A stretch of DNA of 64,000 bases, from contig NC_037670.1 in assembly GCF_003255815.1 (NCBI RefSeq), forward strand, positions 67,789,742 through 67,853,741. Direction: 5' to 3'. The notes beneath the pieces are model-generated. The model searched no databases, was not told the origin of the DNA, and saw only the letters and a program-made list of their open reading frames with translations. Source of the DNA: Theropithecus gelada (Eukaryota; Chordata; Mammalia; Primates; Cercopithecidae). Position 1 is the stretch's first letter. Each line of letters begins with the position of its first letter. Positions 13,566 through 25,623 of this stretch are shown in pieces. The position numbers and the translations under genes are program-made.

Positions 13566-13872
13566 GGGGCTGGGCATGGTGGCTCACGCCTGTAATTCCA
13601 GCACTTCAAGAGGCCGAGGTGGGCAGATCACCTGAGGCCAGGAGGTTGAGACCAGCCTGGCCAACATAGGGAAACCCAGTCTCTACTAAAAAATACAAAA
13701 ACTTAGCTGGGCGTGGTGGCACATGCCTGTAGTCCCAGCTACTCGGGAGGCTGAGCTGGTAGAATCACTTGATTCTACCCGGCAGGCAGAGGTTTCAGTG
13801 AACCGAGATCACGTCACTGCACTCCAGCCTGAATGACAGAGCAAGACTCTGTCTCAAAAAAAAAAAAAAAAA
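13566..13872 (+). mobile_element. Alu
   Basis: A full-length Alu from GGGCTGGGCATGGTGGCTC to an A tail at about 13856-13872. Confidence 0.93.
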
Positions 13873-14193
13873 GAAGAGGAAAAATGTTATGAGCACCATC
13901 CTTCGCGAAGCTTCTGCCATTGATCTTTATCTATTTAGTGTATGGTTCCTTATATCTTACCACCAGTTACGGGCCATGAGGGGCAGGGAATACTCCCTCT
14001 GAGTTCGGGATTCCAGAATGGAATGCACTTCTCGTGTACAGCACATCTATCCTGCTGTATTGCTGAAGAAGTAAAATCAGAGAGGCACAGTGACTTGTGC
14101 CAAGGTACCCTACAAGTTGGCCATGAGGGGGACCAGAACCTGGCGGTGGTGGTGGAAGTAGGAGGGGGACCCTGCTCTGCCTAAACAGCCCAC

Positions 14194-14519
14194 TGTATCA
14201 GCCCCCTAGGATTGCTGTAACAAATACCACAGACATTTACTTCCTCATGGGGCTGGAGGCTGGATGTCCAAGATCAAGGTGTCGGCAGGCCTGGGATCTC
14301 CTGAGATCTCTCTCTTTGGCTTGGAGACAATGTCTTCTCCCTGTGATCTCATATGGTCTTTCCCGTGTGTGTGTCTGTGTCCTCATCTCATCTTCTTATA
14401 AGGACACACCCTAATGACTTCATTTTACCTTAATCACCAAATATAGTCACATTCTGAGGTCCTGGGAGGTAGGACTTTATCATATGAATTTGGTGGGGAT
14501 ACAATTTGGCCCATAACAC
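14194..14519 (-). mobile_element. MLT1 solo LTR (MaLR)
   Basis: The complement reads GTTATGGGCCAAATTGTATC, then CCTCAGAATGTGACTATATT and CCTTATAAGAAGATG, the standard MLT1 order. The far end has the antisense motif ATTGCTGTAACAAATACCAC. Confidence 0.8.
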
Positions 14520-16099
14520 CCAAACACCCTCGTGTAAAGGCAGCAGCAAAGCTACCACCAGCTTCAGACAGTGGATTATTTTCAGCCTGCTTGGTCTCCA
14601 TTCCCAAGGCTAGACCCCCACCCTCTCCCTTCCACCTCTGGCAAGCCCAGATTAAGAGAAATGAAACGAATCTCATGAATCTTGAGTAGGTGAGCACTTC
14701 GCTGTGGAGTTACCTGGATGACCCTGTGCTCTTGGGGCCTGCATTACCAGCTGGTGACACCGTAGTCTTGCAAAGCAAGCCGTCCAGGGCTGTGCAGCTC
14801 AGAGGCCTTCAGGAGCTTAGATCCAGACCTCAAAAGTGGACCCTGAGCAAACCTCTCACAATCCCACGTCCACAGTTTCCATTTGAGGCTGGTCTCAGTG
14901 GTACAAGTTACAACGATTTCTATAGGTGAAAGAGATGGTGAAACCTGTTGCTAGTCCCCCAGGACATAAATCAGCCAGGTGACTGACAGAATGTTCCACA
15001 TCACTGGAAGGTTTAGAATGTTGGTCTGGCACGTGCTCCCCATTTTCACACACATACTCTCATCACCCCCTAGCACATTAAGGGAACAGCCATCCCATAG
15101 GTCTCATCCACGTCCCTGGTGTTCTTGGTGGAGTCCTTGATATATCCATTGTCTCAGTTGTATGTTGCTAAGGTAGAGCCACATTGCCTCATTCTGTTGT
15201 ATTTTTAGGCAACTATTATTGCATTATCTTGGAGTGAGCTTTTGATTGATTGTTTTGTTTTGAAATTGACAAAAACAACAAAGGTGTCGCTGGGGCTCCA
15301 GGTCATGGGGTCAGCACATCTCCTGGGGTGTGTTCTGGGCATGCCACTCAGCTGGACAAAGTGAGGGAGGAGGACCATGAGACCTGGAGGAGGCTTTGCA
15401 CTTCACCCCCAGGAAGCCAGGAGCTGGGCAATGGGAAAGTCTCTATGGCATATGAAGCGACAGCAGAGCACGTGAGAACAGGTGGGAGAGGCTGCTGGGG
15501 TGATGCAGGGGCAGAGCACAAGTGCCAGACAAGGCCACCACGGGGCACTCAGGGGAGGGCAGAGTCCAGAGCATTCTCAAAGAAGAGTGGACAGGGTTTG
15601 GGAACTGGCGATAGCAGGTGGTCACTGGCTATACAACACAGCCTGGATAAGCACGTTGGCATTCTGTGATCCCATTTCACCCCAGGAAGCCATTGCATTC
15701 TGAGTTCAGAAACAACCCAACAGCTGGATGTCTTCTATTTTCTCACAGAATTCAAATTTAGCCCCGAACATCTATAAACAATAATCATCAGAAATATTGT
15801 CATCATAGTACACTGCAACTCTCTAATTCTAAAAAATCCTGGGAAAGTATGCAGTAGTAGGTAGATAGATAGATAAATAGATAGGTAGATAGATAGATAA
15901 TGAGAGAGGAAAGAGAATGTTTATATACACAGTGTCATGCCTGGGTGTAGAGTTGGAGATGATTTTTATTTTCTGCTTTATATTTTCCTGGTTTTTCATA
16001 ACTTTCTCCAATGAATGTGTATTACTTATAAAATAGAAAACGTATTTCCATTTAGCTAAAACAAATACATCAGCACTTTATGTCTGTACCAAAAAGGGT
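14520..16099. other. Intergenic, no gene; (TAGA)n repeat at 15856-15901
   Basis: An imperfect TAGA/TAGG tetranucleotide repeat of about 46 bp occurs near the right end. The open frame at 15250-15669 (139 codons) has no recognisable domain and overlaps frames on the other strand. Confidence 0.6.
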
Positions 16100-16458
16100 T
16101 GCAAAAAGACAAGCAATTGAGATGGAGCGGGGACCCCTCTTAGGGGCCTCTGGGCCCCTTAAGGATGGAAATAAAGGAAAATCTTGAGTTTCTTCAAGGG
16201 AAGTTCCAGACACCTAGCTAACCCTGAGAAGTAAATAAGCAACGTGATAAGCAAGAAGATAATTGTAGCCTAAAACAATAGCCAAGGAAGCCAGAATCAA
16301 GGGAAGTTTGGTTTTCCACAGAAACTAAAAATAACATCTTAATATATGTCCTGAAGTGTTTTTCAGTAACTCGGACCCCCACCAAATGGGTTCACCAGCA
16401 CAAAGACTTAAGATAAAGGGGAACTGGGGACTGAATTCTGACTTCTGTTCTTTCTTTT

Positions 16459-16752
16459 GTTTTTTTTTTGGAGACGGCATATCTCACTTTGTCACCCAGT
16501 CTGGAGTGCAGCAGTGCAAACTCAGTTCACTGTAACTTCCACCTCCCAGGTTAAAGCAATTCTCCTGCTTCAGCCTCCCAAGTAGCTGGGACTACAGGTG
16601 CACGCCACCACACCTGGTTAATTTTTGTATTTTTAATGGAGATGGGGTTTCACCATGTTGGCCAGGCTGGTCTCAAGCTCCTGTCCTCAAGTGATCCGCC
16701 TGCCTTAGCCTCCCAAAGTGCTGGGATTACAGGCATGAGCCACAGCACCCAA
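16459..16752 (-). mobile_element. Alu
   Basis: A reverse-oriented Alu with CTGTTCTTT on both sides as a likely target-site duplication. It interrupts the LTR at 16100-17837. Confidence 0.92.
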
Positions 16753-16937
16753 CTGTTCTTTGTCTAAATTTCTTCCTGAGGGACCTGGAGAAAGTCACAT
16801 CCACAAGCCAGAGCTGACATTTTCTTCTGCTCATCCCAGATTCTTAAACAAAGCTTCTCTTGCTTAACCAATGGCAAATCAGAAAATTCTTTGAATCTAT
16901 CTGTGACCTATAAGTCCCCTCTTCAAGATATCCTGCC

Positions 16938-17351
16938 TGATACGGTTTGGATATGTGTTCCCTCTAAATCTCATGTCGAAACACAACCTCCGTGTTGGAG
17001 GTAGGGCCTGGTGGGAGGTGTCTGGGTGATGGGGGTGGATCCCTCATGAATGGCCTGGTGCCCTCCTCTTGGTAATGAGTGAGTTCGCTCTGTGAGTTCA
17101 CCCAAGAGCTAGTTGTTTAAAGAAGCCTGACTCCTCCTCCTCTCTTGCTCCCGCTCTCACCATGTGATGCTCTGGCTCACCCTTTGCCTTCTGCCATGAT
17201 TGAAGCTTCCTGAGGCCCTCACTAGAAGCTGATGCGGGCACCATGCTTCTTGTACAGCCTGCAGAACTGTGAGCCAATAAAAACCTCTTTTCTTTATCAA
17301 TTACCCAGACTCCACTATTTTTTTATAGCAATGCAAAAATAGACTAACACA
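16938..17351 (+). mobile_element. MST-type MaLR solo LTR
   Basis: It begins TGATACGGTTTGGATATGTG and ends AGACTAACACA, 414 bp, with the internal markers AACTGTGAGCCAATAAAAAC and TATCAATTACCCAGACTC. A 5-bp target-site duplication flanks it (CTGCC before, CTGCT after). The length suits MST rather than THE1. Confidence 0.88.
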
Positions 17352-17460
17352 CTGCTTTTGTAGGCCAAATCAATGTATAAACTCCATGTATTGATTTACA
17401 ATTTTGTCTGTAACTTCTGATTTCCTGAAAGTTATCCCTGCCTTTAAAAACCCCTGTTTG

Positions 17461-17670
17461 AAGGGTGGTGAACATCACACACCAGGGCTTGTCATGGGGT
17501 GAGGGGTAGGGGGAGGGATAGCATTAGGATATATACCTAACGTAAATGACGAGTTAATGGGTGCAGCAAAGCAACATGGTACATGTATACCTATGTAACA
17601 AACCTGCACGTTGTGCACATGTACCCTAGAGCTTAAAGTATAATAATAAACAAATAATAAAAAATAAAAA
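17461..17670 (+). mobile_element. L1 3' end, primate L1PA type
   Basis: The last 210 bp of an L1 include GAGGGATAGCATTAGGATAT, ACGAGTTAATGGGTGCAGC, ATGTACCCTAGAGCTTAAAG and an A-rich tail. A 15-bp duplication flanks it (17446-17460 and 17666-17680, two mismatches), so this is a severely 5'-truncated insertion. Confidence 0.9.
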
Positions 17671-18021
17671 GTCCTGTTTGCAAGCTATGGGGGAAGTGAG
17701 GTCTTAAACATGAGCTGCCTGATTCTCTTTGCTGGGCACCATGCAAACAAATACCCTTCTTTCTCCCACTGCAAACCTTGATGTGAACGTTTGGCCTCAC
17801 TGCACTGGGTGAACAGACTCAGTTCAGTTCAATAACACCTCAGAACTGGACTCCTCATTCTGATTTCATGGAACACTCTCGTCATTGGTGGTGCTGGCTT
17901 CAGTTTATTTAGTGGTTTTGTTCTGTAGTTACATGCTTTGAAGAATGTACTAAGCTCCACTCAGACCAAAGCCAAGCCCCTGTCATGGTCATCCAGCCCT
18001 CCACAGCCTTCCCTGTTTCCA

Positions 18022-18340
18022 TTTTTTTTTCCTTTTTTTGTTTGTTTTTTGTTTGTTTGTGATGCAGTTTTGCTCTTGTTGCCCAGACTGGAGTGCAACG
18101 GCGCAATTTCAGCTCACTGCAACCTCCACCCTCTGGGCTCATGCGATTCTCCTGCCTCAGCCTCTCAAGTAGGTGGGATTACAGGCATGCACCACCACAC
18201 CCAGTTAATTTTGTATTTTTAGTAGGGACGGGTTCTCACCATGTTGGTCAGGCTGGTCTTGAACTCCTGACCTCAGGTGATCCACCTGCCTCGGCCTCCC
18301 AAACTGCTGGGATTACAGGCATGAGCCACCACACCTAGCC
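18022..18340 (-). mobile_element. Alu
   Basis: A reverse-oriented Alu with a long T/TTTG-rich tail (18022-18060), ending GAGCCACCACACCTAGCC. Confidence 0.93.
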
Positions 18341-20734
18341 TCCATTCTCTTTTTATATTTTAGGTTGATTGTAGTTTTTTGTTTTGTTGCTGTTGTTTTT
18401 GTTTTTTTACAAGCCAGGATGTGTGGTCCATCCTGCTATTGGTCCTTTTCTTGGGAGCTGTATCCATGAATTTACAATGTCAAGAGGAACAGGAATGCAC
18501 CTTAGGACCTCACTGTGCACCTAGTTCACGGGGATGTACATCACAGGATGTACACCTGGGCACGGGTCCAGCTGGACACAAGCCCAACTCTTCAGAGGAA
18601 GGGAACCTGCGTAGAAAGCAGCTCCTCAATAACCATGATGACAATAACTGAGACATCCTCTCAGAACCAGCACAACGTGGGCATCCAGTAAACATCACCC
18701 AACACAGTGATTGAAACTGACTCATTCCCACCCACATGGAAACCCACGAATGAAAAGAGCAGTCTGAGCAAGTCCTCTTGTGTCATACAGCCCTACTCAC
18801 CCCTCCACCTAGTTCCTACCATAGCACAGTTCAGTTACGGGTGGACATCACTGTTTCCCCTACAGGATGTGAGCCATTTGCAAATGGTAGACAGGTAGAT
18901 AAATGACAATGAAGAGGTAGTGGCTTTTTAGGAAAAGTCCTCCTCACATCCTTAGGTAATACAGCTGAGGGCTGGCACCAGCTGGCATATGAGAAACTAC
19001 TACCTTGACCTTCAAGCCATGATCTGACCTTCAGGCCCCGGTTCACCATTTGGAGCTGTTTATCAAGGAGCTTAATTCCAGCAGAACATCTTCACAGACA
19101 AAACCCCCAGAAACGCTGCATTCTCCCATCAAATTCAACGTTACCCGAGCATCAGAGACAGCAGTAAACCCTGCCAGACCATCCTTACCCAGGGACCAAG
19201 AAGATGACATCTTTATGATTTAAGAGAACTAACCTTAGACCATCTTTTTGTCCCTTTTATACTTGAATAATTTTTACAATAAATGGTATCTTAGATCCAT
19301 GACTACTGCTGAATAGGACTTGCTGGAACATTATTCCTAAACCAAGTTTTGTCCCAGAAAAAAATCATTTCTGAAAAGCTGCAACACAATGAAATATTCT
19401 TCAACATTGTTATAAAATTCTTAAGACCTTTACAAATGCACACATGGGTTCTGGAGGCTTCAAAACTAGAAGCCCTGACTACTTTTATTATGATTCAAAA
19501 AATGGTCTGAAACTACCGCATTGGAGATAGTTTTATTTTTAATTAACCCTAGAACAGTCAATCAACTATGTTACCCTAAATACCACTCTGGAGTCTGAGG
19601 ACCCACTATTAAATTTAAAGGTACAGATAACTGTCCAAACTATGGATGCCTCAATGTGGAGTCTGGAGCTGTTAACGTCATCTCTGTCATGTCCCCCTCT
19701 CATTGTTTTTATTGTTGCAAAGTTGGAAGTAGGGTGAGTCATATCCCTCCCATTCAGGGGCCCTGTCCTCATCTGCAGCACAGACTCTGCAAAGGCATCC
19801 AGCAGGTGCACTCTAATTCTGCAGGTCCTGGCAGAGGGAAGGTATCTCACACTCCATAGACTGTCTACCCAGACCAGAAGTCATAGCACCCAGTGAGCTC
19901 ACTGTGGGTCACCTGCCTTTTCACTGGAGCAGTCAACCCTAAGAGGAAGCTGCAAGTCCATCATGCACACACAAGTCCAGCGGGCTGCAGCCAAGCACTC
20001 CATGCAAAATGGCAGCCGACTGACATCCTCGAGGGAGAAAGGATCTCTCAGAAATTGTGCAGCTCTTCTGCCCCCTCCCTCTAAGCCAAGCCCCTGCATT
20101 CACCCACTTCGGCCTCCACTCAAGAACAAGGGCCTCAGCCCCTCCTGTCCCACTGGCTGCATCTCCTCTTCCCAGCCTCAGGCCTCAGCCCCAAGTGAGC
20201 TCTGGGCTCTTTAAAGCCCATGGCTTTAAATGTCCACATCCACCCCAAAGCACCCTGAAGTCTAGACTCAGCTGTCCACCTGCTCTGCTGGCTTCCCTCG
20301 CTGCCCAATGTCATCACATCCTGTGGCTGGAGCACCTTCTGGACTGGAAGACTTCCTGTCCGGTCTTCACCATCTCAGAAAACAGCAAGGCCCAGGAGAT
20401 AACCTTCATCCCTCCCTCCTCCACCATCAACCCACCCCTCTGCACCCCCCACTGTGACACCAGCATACCTGTTGGGGTCTCCCCTGGACTCCCTGAGATC
20501 CCTCCCAACCTCCTTGCCCTGCATTGCATCCTGCATTCTCCACAGGGGTCACAGTGGTCTTCTAAAGTGCAAATCACAGAGGCTGAAACTTGCAAATGCT
20601 TCTCCCCACACTAGAAAATAATCTTGCCCACCCCATCCCATCACTCGCCCACCCCTCACCCATTCCTCCTTCAAAGGCTCAACCCTCACCCTCCTTTTGG
20701 GGACACTCAGTCCAGGGTGAGAACTGTAAGTCTG
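18341..20734. other. Intergenic, no gene seen
   Basis: I recognise no gene or named repeat apart from L2-like phrases near 20300-20560. The longest frame, 185 codons at 20057-20614, is Pro/Ser rich, lacks a known domain and overlaps antisense frames. Confidence 0.6.
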
Positions 20735-21378
20735 CAGTAGTTCTCAAACTTTAGAATCACCTGGGGAGCTTGTAAAAAAGAATACCGGCCGGGCGCGGTG
20801 GCTCAAGCCTGTAATCCCAGCACTGTGGGAGGCCGAGACGGGCGGATCACGAGGTCAGGAGATCGAGACCATCCTGGCTAACACGGTGAAACCCCGTCTC
20901 TACTAAAAAATACAAAAAACTAGCCGGGCGAGGTGGCGGGCGCCTGTAGTCCCAGCTACTCGGGAGGCTGAGGCAGGAGAATGGTGTGAACCTGGGAGGC
21001 GGAGCTTGCAGTGAGCTGAGATCCGGCCACTGCACTTCAGCCTGGACGACAAAGCAAGACTCCGTCTCAAAAAAAAAAAAAAAAATACCAACTTCTGGGT
21101 GGCTCTGCCCCAGACCAGAAAAGTGGGCACCAGCCAGGTGGACCCTGGACACCCAGCTGAGCTTGATACCTGCAGTCATGGAGCCTGGTCTGAGGCCCTG
21201 AGGGCCTGAGGGTCCAAGGGTCCTCAGTCTTAGTCCTACTAAAGTCACATGCTCACACTGGGGCGCCACACACTGAGATTTTGATGTAGTTGGTCTTTGG
21301 GGATAGGGCCCCAGACTGGAACTTTTGCAAGCTCTGCAAGTGACTCTAACATGCAACCAGGGCCAAGAACCTCACTGC
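20735..21378 (+). mobile_element. MER5A-type DNA transposon remnant split by an Alu
   Basis: The left piece reads CAGTAGTTCTCAAACTTTAG and ATCACCTGGGGAGCTTGT. The right piece reads TGAGATTTTGATGTAGTTGG and AAGAACCTCACTG. Together they follow MER5A (hAT-Charlie) order with the Alu at 20787-21085 removed. Confidence 0.7.
20787..21085 (+). mobile_element. Young AluY of Old World monkey (YR-like) type
   Basis: It is close to an intact AluY (GGCCGGGCGCGGTGGCTCAA at the start, 17-nt A tail at 21069-21085) and the least diverged Alu in the window. It has the changes GCTCAAGCC and GATCCGGCCAC that I associate with cercopithecid AluYR subfamilies, and it keeps many CpGs. AATACC flanks both sides (20781-20786 and 21084-21089) as part of the target-site duplication. 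Confidence 0.85.
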
Positions 21379-21566
21379 TGTGGACCACTGGTACCCAAAC
21401 CTGAGCCTCAGGACCCCCTGGAGCACTGTTAAAACGGCAAGTGCTGGGCCTGCCCCAGAGTTTATGGTCCAGTGGTCCAGGTGGAGCCAAGAATCTGTGT
21501 TTCTAACAAGCTCTCCAGCAATGCTGCTGGTCCACAGACCCCCCACTTTGAGAAGTGTTGCCCAGA
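21379..21566 (+). mobile_element. Second MER5A-type remnant, directly adjacent
   Basis: It follows MER5A with CTGGAGCACTGTTAAAACGG, then CCCAGAGTTTATGGTCCAG and finally ACTTTGAGAAGTGTTG. It is in the same orientation as, and immediately follows, the copy at 20735-21378. Confidence 0.7.
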
Positions 21567-21832
21567 TCTTTCCCGTTCAGGCTGCGGCTCACACTTGAGC
21601 TTTTCAGAAAGGCCCAGCCACCTTAGCTGAACATTGGGATAGTTTCCAATCTGTTGCTACAGCAACAGTGCTGAAGGGAACATCCTCATACATGTTTCTT
21701 ACACTGGAATATTTCTTTAGGGCTGCTGGTTAAAACAGAATGCCTCTCTTTTTTCCATAGAGACTGCCAAAAGTTTCACCAAAAACTAAATTAATTTATA
21801 ATCAAACCAGGACCCTTTCAACACACCCCTAC

Positions 21833-22079
21833 TGTATTAGTCTGTTCGCGCACTGCTGTAGAGAAATACCTGAGACTAGGTAATTTACAAAGAAAAAAAG
21901 TTTAATGGGCTCATGGTTCTGCAGGCTGTATAGGAAAGCAAAGCGACTTCTGCTTCTGGGGAAGCCACAGGAAACTTTCAATTATGGCAGAAGGCGAAGG
22001 GGAAGCAGGCACATCTTACGTGACTAGAGCAGGAGAACGAGAGAGAGGCGAGAGGTGCCACATGCTTTTAAACAACTAT
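21833..22079 (-). mobile_element. MST/THE1-type MaLR LTR, truncated
   Basis: It starts TGTATTAGTCTGTTCGCGCA (the antisense end of a MaLR LTR), then ATGGCAGAAGGCGAAGGGG and GCCACATGCTTTTAAACAAC. The remainder of the LTR is missing. Confidence 0.8.
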
Positions 22080-22389
22080 CTCCCCATTGACTGGTCAGTG
22101 CCCTTGTCGTGGTCATGCTGGGTGCTAGATACTTTACATACTAATCCCTTCACATATGTATAAACATATCTCATGTATTTTGATATAAGGCTGGTGCTTT
22201 TCTTATTATTAATTTGTAAACAGTTTGTGGTTTCCATTTTTATTTCTTCTTGAATCCAAGATTATATAGAAGGCTTTTCTAAATTTCCAAGTGAAAATGA
22301 AACCAGTCCAATCGTCCCATAGAACTGATGTTTTTGGTTTTTTGAATTAAAATAGAAATTGACTGTCCCAGTCTTAAAAATTTGAGGAA

Positions 22390-23192
22390 TGTACATTTGT
22401 CTTTCCTGAATTTCTTTCTCAGAAAACCAACCATCAGGCTTCCCAGATAGTATCAAGGACCTGAAACTCAGCAGATCACTGCATCTGGACAATGAGACAC
22501 CAGACCCCTCACACATCATGATTGTTGATATGGTTAGGCTTCGTGTCCCCCCCTTAAATCTCATCTTGAATTGTAATCTTGATAATCCCCACATTCCCCA
22601 CGTGTCAAGGGAGAGACCAAATCGAGGTAATTGAATCATGGGGGCGGTTTCCCCCATACTGTTCTCGTGACAGTAAATTCTCACCAGATCTGACGGTTTT
22701 ATAAGGGGCTCTTCCCCGTTCACTCAGCACTTCTCCTTCCCGCCTGGTAAAGAACATACCTTGCTTCCTCTTCACCTTCCACCATGATTGCTAAGTTTCC
22801 TGAGGCCTCCCCAGCCATGTCTCACATTAAACTGTGAGTCAATTAAACCTCTTTCCTTTATAAATTACCCAGTCTCTGATGGTCCTTTATAGCAGGATGA
22901 AAATGGACTAACATAATTGCCTAACTGACCACCTGCTTCCTGTTGACCAACTCCTCTTCCTTAACCCTCCCTAATTCCTATTTTCCCACACATAGTCACA
23001 TTTCTTCCCTGCTCTATAAACCACAAATTTTAGCCAGTTGAGGAGACAGATTGGAGACTGCTCTCTCATTCTCATCAGCTGCAGCACCCAGGTAAAGCCT
23101 TCTTCCTTGGCAATACTCCATTGTCTCAGTAATGGGCTTTCTGTGTAGGCGAGTGGCAGGACCTAGACCAAACCCCTGGTGTTTCAGTAACA
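22390..23192 (+). mobile_element. ERV-like solo LTR split by an MST LTR
   Basis: The left piece contains CCATCAGGCTTCCCAGATAG and CCAGACCCCTCACACATCAT. The right piece contains CTCTATAAACCACAAATTTT, GCAGCACCCAGGTAAAGCC and ends TTTCAGTAACA. The parts join smoothly across the insertion at 22526-22915. The exact 5' end and family name are not certain. Confidence 0.55.
22526..22915 (+). mobile_element. MST-type MaLR solo LTR
   Basis: It begins TGATATGGTTAGGCTTCGTG and ends GGACTAACATA, 390 bp, with AACTGTGAGTCAATTAAACC inside. The flanking ATTGT/ATTGC is its 5-bp target-site duplication. Confidence 0.9.
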
Positions 23193-25329
23193 AAAAGATT
23201 TTTTCTTTTGCCTATTAGTCCAAGAATGTGGCCAGCATCATTTTAACTTTTGTCAGTTTCTCATGGATATTCAAAAAGAACGAATATTTCCCTTTGGGGT
23301 GTATTGACAGACAAATGGAGAGATAGATGATAAATATTAGATATATATTATATGAAGCTTATTATTCAAAACTTGTATATACCTACTTTTTAATGTGTGT
23401 TTACTTAATTCCTTGATCTTTTGATTCCTGAAAGAGATCTGTTGCAAATCTCCCATGGTGGTTATGAACTGGCCAATTTCTCCTCCTGTCTCCAACAATC
23501 CTGCTCTGAATCCTTTGAAGCTATGATGCTATACGTAGCTGCTTCTCTGCATCCTCCAGTCCTACCTATCAGCTAAGACCTGGCTTCAATGCCACTTCCC
23601 TTGTGGGCTCCTCGAGGGCACGGAGCTGAGCCTAACCTAATCCTCCAAGGACGCCCTCTCTCCACCTACCTCTCCGAGGGACTGGCCTCATTCTGCTCCG
23701 TAGGGAGTGGTCTGTGTACAAATCTCATCTCCAAGGCTCCAAGACAGACAGCCCTTGAGAGAAAAGAGGGTGTCTTTATAAGCCTCTCCTCCTCACAAGG
23801 CCAGGCACTTGTTTAATTGGTGCTGAAAGAACATCCGTACTTCCCAGATAGCTAATTGATCATACCTAATATCTATTTGTTGCTGATCCCTTAATTGAAA
23901 ACTCAATCCTCCAACTATAAAATTAAAAGAGTGCCCCTAGAGTAAATCCCTATAACAAAGAGGCTTCCATGAATGCAGCGTATTGTGAGCACAGTGCCTG
24001 ACTTTGCTGGAAAAGCAATGATAGATTGTTTTATCTTGTGATTATTCCGCCGCCATGAACCAGTGCAGCTGTGGAACAGAGTCCCTTTCACATCCTTCTG
24101 AATGAAACTGCTTGGAAACAAAACATATGGAGCATAGATGCTTAAGGCAAAGGAACATCTTTCTCTCCAGTTGGATCCATTCAACATTTACTAATGTTTA
24201 ATTTTAGGCAAACCCATGGAAGGCGTTGGTGGGTAGAGCAGGGGGGTTGAGTGAGGACGAGGGGCCACAGGCTGAATCCAACACAGTGCCTGGAGGCAAG
24301 CGGCTTGAGTGCATGTAAGTTTACAGACCTACGGGAGGCTCCTAGCAGTGCCTGGTTCTTCATGGGGCTCGGCAGATTTTAATAGACATGTACTGGAATA
24401 GGGACATGTTTGATTCACTGAGGAGACCCAAAGGAAGGTTCTGGACCACACAGGGTCAGCAGCCCCAGAAGCAAGGTATACAATGACGTTGGCATGCAAG
24501 AGGAAGATAGATGCCTCCAGTCAAGGTGGGAACAAAGGGTCCGGGCCCCTTCCTGTCTTCCGTTCTGAGTTCCACAGGCTGTCACAGCCAGGGACAGAGA
24601 AATACATCAGAAAACCTAATTGTGGACAAGCACAATCGCCCCCCAGGTGTCCATGACCGGCCTGCCGGTTCATTACCATGTTGATAATACCCGGAGCCCC
24701 AAAGCCCAGGGGTCACTCTGCCAGTGAGTGTAGTTTGTGGAAAAGCAGCCATAGAGGATTCCAGACAGAATGAGGGTGTCTCAGGGAAGGACAAGAAGGG
24801 TGGGATCCCAGGATGCACTGAGGCCCCCTGGCAGATCCACTGCACAAATGACAGGAAACTGAGGTGGGACAGGGGTGTGAGGGGATTTCCTGCAGCTCCT
24901 CAGCAAGTCAGGAAAAGAGCCAGGCCCCAGTGCTGAAGCCAGCCCAGTGCGTGGCCTCCCAGTCCTGCGAATGGCTGGTGGCCTAAGGCAGGCTCCCTTC
25001 AGGAGGCGCAGGCTGGTGGGGTCCACATGTGGCCAGCGATGTGCTTGGTACCAGTAGGTCAGAGGTGCCAAGACTGGCCTTTTCCGGTCATCTCCTCCAC
25101 TTTCCTGGACAGCTCCTTGACTAAGGCCTGCACCTTCAGGAGGGTTCTTCCTCCCAGTGGCCTGTCCTCGCCACCCATCGCTGACCGATCACCCTCCGTT
25201 TGCCGGATTCATTTCAACGATATTTCAAGTTGACTGAATCCAATTTTAACTGAATTTGATTAAAAAAAAAAAAGATAAAAAAAGAAAAAAAGGACAGGAA
25301 GATTTTTTTTGGTTTGGTTTTTGTTTTGT
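23193..25329. other. Intergenic, no gene seen
   Basis: There is an AT-rich TAGATATATATTATAT run near 23338 and L2-like sequence near 23500-23700. I see no gene. Confidence 0.6.
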
Positions 25330-25623
25330 TTCTTTTTTTTTTGAGGAGTCTTGCTCTGCTGACTGCCCAGGCTGGAGTGCAGTAGCATGATCTTGGCTCA
25401 CTGCAACCTCCACCTCCCAGGTTCAAGCGATTCTCCTGCCTCAGTCTCCCGAGTAGCTGGGACTACAGATGCCCACCACCATGCCTGGCTAATTTTTTCT
25501 ATTTTTAATCGAGACGGTGTTTTACTGTGTTAGTCAGGATGGCCTCGATCTCCTGACCTCGTGGTCTGCCTGCCTCGGCCTCCCAAAGTGCTGGGATTAC
25601 AGGCATGAGCCACCGCGCCCGCC
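25330..25623 (-). mobile_element. Alu, AluY-like
   Basis: A reverse-oriented Alu after a T/A-rich stretch. It contains CTCGATCTCCTGACCTCGTG, which favours AluY, and ends GCCACCGCGCCCGCC. Confidence 0.92.

Larger units (their letters stand above)
16100..17837 (+). mobile_element. Class I ERV-like solo LTR broken by three later insertions
   Basis: LTR pieces are seen at about 16100-16458, 16753-16937, 17352-17460 and 17671-17837. The 3' parts carry GCCTTTAAAAACCCCTGTTT, CACCATGCAAACAAATACC and GTTTGGCCTCACTGCACTGG. They read as one continuous LTR when the Alu, the MST LTR and the L1 end are set aside. The 5' boundary and family name are uncertain. Confidence 0.6.

Noticed and set aside
20847..21356. 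169-codon frame considered as coding
   Set aside because: Translation is the familiar antisense Alu product, not a gene.
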